The translations under genes and the position numbers were made by a program. This document shows positions 52,201 through 60,239 of a stretch of DNA of 64,000 bases, in pieces. The DNA is from Hydractinia symbiolongicarpus (lineage: Eukaryota > Cnidaria > Hydrozoa > Anthoathecata > Hydractiniidae), in contig NC_079877.1 in the NCBI RefSeq assembly GCF_029227915.1, positions 36,917,851 to 36,981,850 of the forward strand, written 5' to 3'. The notes under the pieces are model-generated. The model was not told where the DNA came from and did not search any database. It saw only the letters and a list, made by a program, of their open reading frames with translations. The first letter of the stretch is position 1; every line of letters begins with the position of its first letter.

Positions 52201-54010
52201 TGATGAGACGCTGAATAAAAGAAGTTTAATCGCCGGCAAACGAAAACCCGCGATTTCCCGTAAATCCCGGACTCGGCCCGTATAGTCAAAAGTATACAAA
52301 GAAAGTACCCTGCGAGTAAACTCATTTCCAGAACGATTTTTTCAATTATCTTTTCACCACTAAAACGCACGAGACTTGTAGTTTTCAAAAATGTTTTCAT
52401 TTTTGATGAGACGCTGAATAAAAGAAGTTTAATCGCCGGCAAACGAAAACCCGCGAATTCCCGTAAATCCCGGACTCGGCCCGTATAGTCAAAAGTATAC
52501 AAAGAAAATGTCCAGGGAGTAAACTCATTTCCAGAACGATTTTTTAAATTATCTTTTCACCACTAAAACGCATTAGACTTGTAGTTTTCAAAAATGTTTT
52601 CATTTTTGATGAGACGCTGAATAAAAGATGTTTAATCGCCGGCAAACGAAAACCCGCGATTTCCCGTAAATCCCGGACTCGGCCCGTATAGTTAAAAGTA
52701 TACAAAGAAAGTACCCTGTGAGTAAACTCATTTCCCGAACGATTTTTTAAATTATCTTTTCACCACTAAAACGCATGAGACTTGTAGTTTTCAAAAATGT
52801 TTTCATTTTTGATGAGACGCTGAATAAAAGAAGTTTAATCGCCGGCAAACGAAAACCCGCGATTTCCCGTAAATCCCGTGCTTGGCCCGTATAGTCGAGT
52901 ATATACAAAGAAAGTACCCTGTGAGTAAACTCATTTCCAAAACAATTTTTTAAATTATCTTTTCACCACTAAAACGCATGAGACTTGTAGTTTTCAAAAA
53001 TGTTTTCATTTTTGATGAGACGCTGAATAAAAGAAGTTTAATCACCGGCAAACGAAAACCCGCGAATTCCCGTAAATCCCGGACTCGACCCGTATAGTCG
53101 AATGTATGCAAAGAAAGTACCCTGTGAGTAAACTCATTTCCCGAACGATTTTTTAAATTATTTTTTCACCACTAAAACGCATGAGACTTGAAGTTTTTAA
53201 AAATGTTTCCATTTTTGATGAGACGCTGAATAAAAGAAGTTTAATCGCCGGCAAACGAAAACCCGCCATTTCCCGTAAATCCCGTGCTTGGCTCGTATAG
53301 TCGAGTATATACAAAGAAAGTACCGTGTGAGTAAACTCCTTTCCAGAACGATTTTTTATATTATCTTTTCACCACTAAAACGCATGAGACTTGTAGTTTT
53401 CAAAAATGTTTTCATTTTTGATGAGACGCTGAATAAAAGAAGTTTAATCGCCGGCAAACAAAAACCTGCGATTTTCCGTAAATCCCGGACTCGGCCCGTA
53501 TAGTCAAAAGTATACAAAGTAAATACCCAGGGAGTAAACTCATTTCCCGAACGATTTTTTAAATTATTTTTTCACCACTAAAACGTATGAGACTTGTAGT
53601 TTTCAAAATTGTTTTCATTTTTGATGAGACGCTGAATAAAAGAAGTTTAATCGCCGGCAAACGAAAACCCGCGATTTCCCGTAAATCCCGGACTCGGCCC
53701 GTATAGTCAAAAGTATACAAAGAAAGTACCCTGCGAGTAAACTCATTTCCAGAACGATTTTTTAAATTATCTTTTCACCACTAAAACGCACGAGACTTGT
53801 AGTTTTCAAAAATGTTTTCATTTTTGATGAGACGCTGAATATAAGAAGTTTAATCGCCGGCAAACGAGAACCCGCGAATTCCCGTAAATCCGGGACTCGG
53901 CCCGTATAGTCAAAAGTATACAAAGAAAATGTCCAGGGAGTAAAGTCATTTCCCGAACGATTTTTTAAATTATTTTTTCACCACTAAAACGCATGAGACT
54001 TGTAGTTTTC
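49235..54010 (+). repeat. 14-unit-offset satellite duplication (2,841 bp)
   Basis: About 49,235-51,169 (about 9.5 monomers) is repeated at 52,076-54,010, exactly 2,841 bp away. Shared private variants include GAACAATTTTTTAAATT with CGTATGAG at the start, CGCATTAGACTTG, AGTTAAAAGTATAC, TTAATCACCGGC, CTCGACCCGTATAG, GTATGCAAAG, CTTGAAGTTTTTAAAAATG, GTACCGTGTGAG and CAAAGTAAATACCC. Positions 51,170-52,075 lie between the copies and contain the second copy of the 48,770-49,260 segment. The two overlapping offsets (12 and 14 units) require at least two separate exchange events. Confidence 0.9.
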
Positions 54011-54969
54011 AGGAATGTTTTCATTTTTGATGAGACGCTGAATAAAAGAAGTTTAATCGCCGGCAAACGAAAACCCGCGATTTTCCGTAAATCCCGTGCG
54101 TGGCCCGTATAGTCGAGTATATACAAAGAAAGTACCCTGTGAGTAAACTCATTTCCAGAACGATTTTTTAAATTATCTTTTCAGCACTAAAACGCACGAG
54201 ACTTGTAGTTTTCAAAAATGTTTTCATTTTTGATGAGACGCTGAATAAAAGAAGTTTAATCGCCGGCAAACGAAAACGCGCGAATTCCCGTAAATCCGGG
54301 ACTCGGCCCGTATAGTCAAAAGTATACAAAGAAAATGTCCAGGGAGTAAACTCATTTCCAGAACGATTTTTTAAATTATCTTTTCACCACTAAAACGCAT
54401 GAGACTTGTAGTTTTCAAAAATGTTTTCATTTTTGATGAGACGCTGAATATAGATGTTTAATCGCCGGCAAACGAAAACCCGCGATTTCCCGTAAATCCC
54501 GGACTCAGCCCGTATAGTTAAAAGTATACAAAGAAAGTACCCTGTGAGTAAACTCATTTCCCGAACGATTTTTTAAATTATCTTTTCACCACTAAAACGC
54601 ATGAGACTTGTAGTTTTCAAAAATGTTTTCAATTTTGATGAGACGCTGAATAAAAGAAGTTTAATCGCCGGCAAACGAAAACCCGCGATTTCCCGTAAAT
54701 CCCGTGCTTGGCCCGTATAGTCGAGTATATACAAAGAAAGTACCCTGTGAGTAAACTCATTTCCAGAACAATTTTTTAAATTATCTTTTCACCACTAAAA
54801 CGCATGAGACTTGTAGTTTTCAAAAATGTTTTCATTTTTGATGAGACGCTGAATAAAAGAAGTTAAATCGCCGGCAAACGAAAACCCGCGAATTCCCGTA
54901 AATCCCGGACTCGGCCCGTATAGTCGAATGTATACAAAGAAAGTACCCTGTGAGGAAACTCATTTCCCG
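54011..54969 (+). repeat. Satellite units also represented in the inverted arm
   Basis: Five monomers with private variants: TTTTCAGGAATG (about 54,009), CCCGTGCGTGGCCC (about 54,090), TTTTCAGCACTAAAACG (about 54,180), GAATATAGATG with two bases missing (about 54,449), GACTCAGCCCG with AGTTAAAAG (about 54,503), and TTTTCAATTTTGATG (about 54,627). Reverse complements of several of these occur in the right-hand arm at 62,613-62,960 and 63,640-63,990. Confidence 0.85.
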
Positions 54970-56575
54970 AACGATTTTTTAAATTATTTTTTCACCACTA
55001 AAACGCATGAGACTTGAAGTTTTTAAAAATGTTTCTATTTTTGATGAGACGCTGAATGAAAGAAGTTTAGTCGCCGGCAAACGAAAACCCGCCATTTCCC
55101 GTAAATCCCGTGCTTGGCTCGTATAGTCGAGTATATACAAAGAAAGTACCCTGTGAGTAAACTCCTTTCCAGAACGATTTCTTATATTATCTTTTCACCA
55201 CTAAAACGCATGAGACTTGTAGTTTTCAAAAATGTTTTTATTTTTGATGAGACGCTGAATAAAAGAAGTTTAATCGCCGGCAAACAAAAACTCGCGATTT
55301 TCCGTAAATCCCGGACTCGGCCCGTATAGTCAAAAGTATACAAAGAAAATACCCAGGGAGTAAACTCATTTCCCGAACGATTTTTTAAATTATTTTTTCA
55401 CCACTAAAACGTATGAGACTTGTAGTTTTCAAAATTGTTTTCATTTTTGATGAGACACTGAATAAAAGAAGTTTAATCGCCGGCAAACGAAAACCCGCGA
55501 TTTCCCGTAAATCCCGGACTCGGCCCGTATAGTCAAAAGTATACAAAGGAAGTACCCTGCGAGTAAACTCATTTCCAGAACGATTTTTTAAATTATCTTT
55601 TCACCACTAAAACGCACGAGACTTGTAGTTTTCAAAAATGTTTTCATTTTTGATGAGACGCTGAATATAAGAAGTTTAATCGCCGGCAAACGAAAACCCG
55701 CGAATTCCCGTAAATCCGGGACTCGGCCCGTATAGTCAAAAGTATACAAAGAAAATGTCCAGGGAGTAAACTCATTTCCCGAACGATTTTTTAAATTATT
55801 TTTTCACCACTAAAACGCATGAGACTTGTAGTTTTCAGGAATGTTTTCATTTTTGATGAGACGCTGAATAAAAGAAGTTTAATCGCCGGCAAACGAAAAC
55901 CCGCGATTTCCCGTAAATCCCGTGTGTGGCCCGTATAGTCGAGTATATACAAAGAAAGTACGCTGTGAGTAAACTCATTTCCAGAACGATTTTTTAAATT
56001 ATTTTTTCACCACTAAAACGCATGAGACTTGAAGTTTTTAAAAATGTTTCTATTTTTGATGAGACGCTGAATGAAAGAAGTTTAGTCGCCGGCAAACGAA
56101 AACCCGCCATTTCCCGTAAATCCCGTGCTTGGCTCGTATAGTCGAGTATATACAAAGAAAGTACCCTGTGAGTAAACTCCTTTCCAGAACGATTTCTTAT
56201 ATTATCTTTTCACCACTAAAACGCATGAGACTTGTAGTTTTCAAAAATGTTTTTATTTTTGATGAGACGCTGAATAAAAGAAGTTTAATCGCCGGCAAAC
56301 AAAAACTCGCGATTTTCCGTAAATCCCGGACTCGGCCCGTATAGTCAAAAGTATACAAAGAAAATACCCAGGGAGTAAACTCATTTCCCGAACGATTTTT
56401 TAAATTATTTTTTCACCACTAAAACGTATGAGACTTGTAGTTTTCAAAATTGTTTTCATTTTTGATGAGACACTGAATAAAAGAAGTTTAATCGCCGGCA
56501 AACGAAAACCCGCGATTTCCCGTAAATCCCGGACTCGGCCCGTATAGTCAAAAGTATACAAAGGAAGTACCCTGT
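54970..56575 (+). repeat. Pentamer-offset satellite duplication (1,015 bp)
   Basis: About 54,970-55,560 recurs at about 55,985-56,575 with the same private variants: CTTGAAGTTTTTAAAAATG, GTTTCTATTTTTGATG, GAAGTTTAGTCGCCGG, AACCCGCCATTTCCC, GATTTCTTATATT, TGTTTTTATTTTTG, CAAAAACTCGCGATTTTCC, TTTTCAAAATTG and GAGACACTGAAT. The right-hand inverted arm holds only one copy of this group within the window (about 63,080-63,560). That suggests the duplication may be specific to the left arm. Confidence 0.88.
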
Positions 56576-58937
56576 GAGTAAACTCATTTCCCGAACGATT
56601 TTTTAAATTATCTTCTCACCACTAAAACGCATGAGACTTGTAGTTTTCAAAAATGTTTTCATTTTTGATGAGACGCTGAATAAAAGAAGTTTAATCGGCG
56701 GCAAACGAAAACCCGCAAATTCCCGTAAATCCGGGACTCGGCCCGTATAGTCAAAAGTATACAAAGAAAATGTCCAGGGAGTAAACTCATTTCCAGAACG
56801 ATTTTTTAAATTATCTTTTCACCACTAAAACGCATGAGACTTGTAGTTTTCAAAAATGTTTTGATTTTTGATGAGACGCTGAATAAAATATGTTTAATCG
56901 CCGGCAAACGAAAACCCGCGATTTCCCGTAAATCCCGGACTCAGCCCGTATAGTTAAAAGTATACCAAAAAAGTACCCTGTGAGTAAACTCATTTCCCGA
57001 ACGATTTTTTAAATTATCTTTTCACCACTAAAACGCATGAGACTTGTAGTTTTCAAAAATGTTTTCATTTTTGATGAGACGCTGAATAAAAGAAGTTTAA
57101 TCGCCGGCAAACGAAAACCCGCGATTTCCCGTAAATCCCGTGCTTGGCCCGTATAGTCGAGTATATACAAAGAAAGTACCCTGTGAGTAAACTCATTTCC
57201 AGAACAATTTTTTAAATTATCTTTTCACCACTAAAACGCATGAGACTTGTAGTTTTCAAAAATGTTTTCATTTTTGATGAGACGCTGAATAAAAGAAGTT
57301 TAATCGCCGGCAAACGAAAACCCGCGAATTCCCGTAAATCCCGGACTCGGCCCGTATAGTCGAATGTATACAAAGAAAGTACCCTGTGAGGAAACTCATT
57401 TCCCGAACGATTTTTTAAATTATCTTTTCACCACTAAAACGCATGAGACTTGTAGTTTTCAAAATTGTTTTCATTTTTGATGAGACGCTGAATAAAAGAA
57501 GTTTAATCGCCGGCAAACGAAAACCCGCGTTTTCCCGTAAATCCCGGACTCGGCCCGTATAGTTAAAAGTATACAAAGAAAATACCCAGGGAGAAAACTC
57601 ATTTCCAGAACGATTTTTTAAATTATCTTTTCACCACTAAAACGCATGAGGCTTGTAGTTTTTAAAAATGTTTTCAATTTTGATGAGACGCTGAATAAAA
57701 GAAGTTTAATCGCCGGCAAACGAAAACCCGCGATTTACCGTAAATCCCGTGCTTGGCTCGTATAGTCGAGTATATACAAAGAAAGTACCCTGTGAGTAAA
57801 CTTCTTTCCAGAACGATTTTTTATATTATCTTTTCACCACTAAAACGCATGAGACTTGTAGTTTTTAAAAATGTTTTCATTTTTGATGAGACGCGGAATA
57901 AAAGAAGTTTAATCGCCGGCAAACGAAAACCCGCGATTTCACGTAAATCCCGGACTCGGCCCGTATAGTCAAAAGTATACAAAGAAAATACCCAGGGAGT
58001 AAACACATTTCCCGAACGATTTTTTAAATTATTTTTTCACCACTAAAACGTATGAGACTTGTAGTTTTCAAAAATGTTTTCATTTTTGATGAGACGCTGA
58101 ATAAAAGAAGTTTAATCGCCGGCAAACAAAAACCCGCGATTTCCCGTAAATCCCGGACTCGGCCCGTATAGTCAAATGTATACAAAGAAAGTACCCAGCG
58201 AGTAAACTCATTTCCAGAACGATTTTTTAAATTATCTTTTCACCACTAAAACGCACGAGACTTGTAGTTTTCAAAAATGTTTTCATTTTTGATGACACGC
58301 TGAATAAAAGAAATTTAATCGCCGGCAAACGAAAACCCGCGATTTCCCGTAAATCCCGGACTCGGCCCGCATAGTTAAAAGTATACAAAGAAAGTACCCA
58401 GGGAGTAAACTCATTTCCGAACGATTTTTTAAATTATTTTTTCACCACTAAAACGCATGAGACTTGTAGTTTTCAGGAATGTTTTCATTTTTGATGAGAC
58501 GCTTAATGAAAGAAGTTTAATCGCCGGCAAACGAAAACCCGCGATTGCCCGTGAATCCCAGGCTTGGCCCGTATAATCGAATGTATACAAAGAAAGTACC
58601 CTGTGAGTAAACTCATTTCCCGAACGATTTTTTAAATTATTTTTTGACCACTAAAACGCATGAGACTTGTAGTTTTGAGGAATGTTTTCATTTTTGATGA
58701 GACGCTGAATAAAAGAAGTTTAATCGCCGGCAAACAAAAACCCGCGATTTCCCGTAAATCCCGGACTCGGCCGGTATAGTCAAATGTATACAAAGAAAAT
58801 ACCCAGCGAGTAAACTCATTTCCAGAACGATTTTTTAAATTATCTTTTCACCACTAAAACGCACGAGACTTGTAGTTTTCAAAAATGTTTTCATTTTTGA
58901 TGACACGCTGAATAAAAGAAGTTTAATCGCCGGCAAA
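56565..58937 (+). repeat. Left arm of the near-perfect inverted repeat
   Basis: This is the reverse complement of 60,240-62,612, and paired coordinates sum to 119,177. About 12 monomers match in order with their private variants: TTCTTCTCACC (56,611), TTAATCGGCGGC, ATGTTTTGATTTTTG, AATAAAATATG, ATACCAAAAAAGTACC, GAGGAAACTC, CCCGCGTTTTCCC, GAGGCTTGTAG, AAACTTCTTTCC, TTTCACGTAAATC, AAACACATTTCC, GGCCCGCATAG with AAATTTAATCG, and GAGGAATG with GCCGGTATAG. By eye I found only two substitutions: 57,621 (A versus T) and 58,547 (G versus T). Confidence 0.93.
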
Positions 58938-59420
58938 CGAAAACCCGCGATTTCCCGTAAATCCCGGACTCGGCCCGTATAGTTAAAAGTATACAAAGAA
59001 AGTACCCAGGGAGTAAACTCATTTCCGAACGATTTTTTAAATTATTTTTTCACCACTAAAACGCATGAGACTTGTAGTTTTCAGGAATGTTTTCATTTTT
59101 GATGAGACGCTTAATGAAAGAAGTTCAATCGCCGGCAAACGAAAACCCGCGATTTCCCGTGAATCCCAGGCTTGGCCCGTATAATCGAATGTATACAAAG
59201 AAAGTACCCTGTGAGTAAACTCATTTCCCGAACGATTTTTTAAATTATTTTTTGACCACTAAAACGCATGAGACTTGTAGTTTTGAGGAATGTTTTCATT
59301 TTTGATGAGACGCTGAATAAAAGAAGTTTAATCGCCGGCAAACAAAAACCCGCGATTTCCCGTAAATCCCGGACTCGGCCGGTATAGTCAAATGTATACA
59401 AAGAAAATACCCTGTGAGTA
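58240..59420 (+). repeat. Telomere-proximal trimer higher-order repeat (about 608 bp), two copies
   Basis: Three monomers are repeated twice: one with CGCACGAG and GATGACACGC, one with TTTTCAGGAATG and GACGCTTAATG (CTTAATG at 58,502 and 59,110), and one with TTTTTTGACCACT (GACC at 58,646 and 59,254), TTTTGAGGAATG and GCCGGTATAG. A fourth CTTAATG unit lies at 59,920. It shares the private AAGTTCAATCG with the 59,110 unit, which shows further amplification towards the telomere. The TTGACC variant is the one found at the right-hand telomere junction. Confidence 0.88.
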
Positions 59421-60037
59421 AACTCATTTCCAGAACAATTTTTTAAATTATCTTTTTACCACTAAAACGCATGAGACTTAGAGTTTTCAAAAATGTTTTC
59501 ATTTTTGATGAGACGCTGAATAAAAGAAGTTTAATCGCCGGCAAACGAAAACCCGCGAATTCCCGTAAATCCCGGACTCGGCCATATAGTCGAATGTATA
59601 CAAAGAAAGTATCCTGTGAGTAAACTCATTTCCCGAACGATTTTTTAAATTATCTTTTCACCACTAAAACGCATGAGACTTGTAGTTTTCAAAAATGTTT
59701 TCATTTTTGATGAGACGCTGAATAAAAGAAGTTTAATCGCCGGCAAACGAAAACCCGCGATTTCCCGTAAATCCCGGACTCGGCCCGTATAGTCAAAAGT
59801 ATACAAAGAAAATACCCAGGGAGTAAACTCATTTCCGAACGATTTTTTAAATTATTTTTTCACCACTAAAACGCATGAGACTTGTAGTTTTCAGGAATGT
59901 TTTCATTTTTGATGAGACGCTTAATGAAAGAAGTTCAATCGCCGGCAAACGATAACCCGCGATTTCCCGTGAATCCCAGGCTTGGCCCGTATAATCGAAT
60001 GTATACAAAGAAAGTACCCTGTGAGTAAACTCATTTC
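59421..60037 (+). repeat. Terminal three monomers of the forward array
   Basis: Three units end the forward array. The first has TCTTTTTACCACT, GACTTAGAGTTTTC and a two-base loss at CTCGGCCATATAG. The second is near consensus. The last is of the GGAATG, CTTAATGAAAG, GTGAATCCCAGGC and ATAATCGAATG type and stops within TCATTTCC at 60,031-60,038. These units, apart from general satellite similarity, are missing from the right-hand arm. Confidence 0.88.
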
Positions 60038-60045
60038 CTAACGGG
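60038..60045 (+). other. Satellite-to-telomere seam
   Basis: The last monomer reads TCATTTCCTAACGGG and then TTAGGG repeats. Neighbouring units read TCATTTCCGAACGATTTT (for example near 58,408 and 59,830), so satellite homology can be extended to AACG at 60,043 with a single G-to-T change. GG then follows in telomere phase. This is what telomere addition on an exposed ...AACG end would look like. CCTAAC (60,037-60,042) and GTTAGG (60,045-60,050) form a small palindrome with a two-base loop. Confidence 0.75.
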
Positions 60046-60123
60046 TTAGGGTTAGGGTTAGGGTTAGGGTTAGGGTTAGGGTTAGGGTTAGGGTTAGGGT
60101 TAGGGTTAGGGTTAGGGTTAGGG
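60046..60123 (+). repeat. Telomere-type tract, (TTAGGG)13
   Basis: Thirteen uninterrupted, perfect TTAGGG hexamers (78 bp), preceded by GGG. The G-rich strand runs 5' to 3' to the right, as expected for the right-hand end of a chromosome whose subtelomere is the forward array. TTAGGG is the telomerase product in vertebrates and many other eukaryotes. Being perfect, the tract is either young, maintained, or a true terminal telomere that was joined in the assembly. It does not end the sequence: inverted satellite follows at once. It could form G-quadruplex structures. Confidence 0.97.
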
Positions 60124-60125
60124 TC
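60122..60125. other. Telomere-to-inverted-satellite junction with GGT microhomology
   Basis: The final TTAGGG is followed by TCAAAAAATAATTT. The reverse complement of the rare monomer variant with TTTTTTGACCACT is AGTGGTCAAAAAATAATTT, so GGT (60,122-60,124) can belong to either side: GGGTTA on the telomere side and GTGGTC on the satellite side. A short overlap of this kind fits end joining or template switching. Because the ordinary monomer would give GGTGAAAAAA, the C at 60,125 ties the joined end to a TTGACC-type monomer such as the ones at 58,646 or 59,254. Confidence 0.75.
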
Positions 60126-60239
60126 AAAAAATAATTTAAAAAATCGTTCGGGAAATGAGTTTACTCACAGGGTACTTTCTTTGTATACATTCGATTATAC
60201 GGGCCAAGCCTGGGATTCACGGGAAATCGCGGGTTTTCG
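60125..60239 (-). repeat. Outer part of inverted arm, hybrid monomer
   Basis: The first part, to about 60,218, is the reverse complement of 59,161-59,254 (coordinate sum 119,379; 58,553-58,646 fits equally well), with GTGAATCCCAGGC, ATAATCGAATG and TTGACC. The same monomer then continues with GTGTCATC and CTCGTGCG from the GATGACACGC and CGCACGAG type at 58,858-58,930. This hybrid lacks about one monomer (202 bp) relative to the left arm, so an in-register deletion separates the arms. Confidence 0.85.

Larger units (their letters stand above)
1..60043 (+). repeat. Main subtelomeric satellite array, about 296 monomers of about 203 bp, forward orientation
   Basis: The whole stretch is one head-to-tail satellite. 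Each unit begins CACCACTAAAACGCATGAG, continues through an A/T-tract block (GTTTTCAAAAATG, then TTTTCATTTTTGATGAG), the box GCTGAATAAAAGAAG, a CpG-rich centre (ATCGCCGGCAAACGAAAAC, then CCCGTAAATCCC), GGCCCGTATAGTC, GTATACAAAGAAAGTACC, GAGTAAACTCATTTCC, and ends AACGATTTTTTAAATTAT plus TTTTTT or CTTTT. Marker variants recur at multiples of 202-203 bp (for example 471 to 5,341 is 24 units), which fixes the period. Composition of the consensus is about 38% GC. I saw no non-satellite insertion, gene, tRNA, rRNA or mobile element. The unit matches no satellite family that I recognise by name. Its adjacency to TTAGGG repeats makes a subtelomeric location the natural reading. Confidence 0.97.

Noticed and set aside
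1-60043. CRISPR array or other bacterial interspersed repeat.
   Set aside because: Units are contiguous, about 203 bp, with no short repeat plus unique spacer pattern, and telomere hexamers are present.
1-60043. Degenerate transposon, LTR or tRNA/rRNA-derived origin of the monomer.
   Set aside because: No terminal repeats, target-site duplications, A/B boxes in proper spacing, reverse-transcriptase remnants or poly-A tails could be recognised in the consensus.
1-60043. Additional interstitial TTAGGG islands in the main array.
   Set aside because: None seen. Sequences such as CAGGGAG and TAGGGAG are monomer variants, not hexamer repeats.
60046-60123. Classical head-to-head telomere fusion (as at an ancestral chromosome fusion site).
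   Set aside because: There is no CCCTAA tract after the TTAGGG tract, and the hexamers are perfect instead of decayed as in old fusions.
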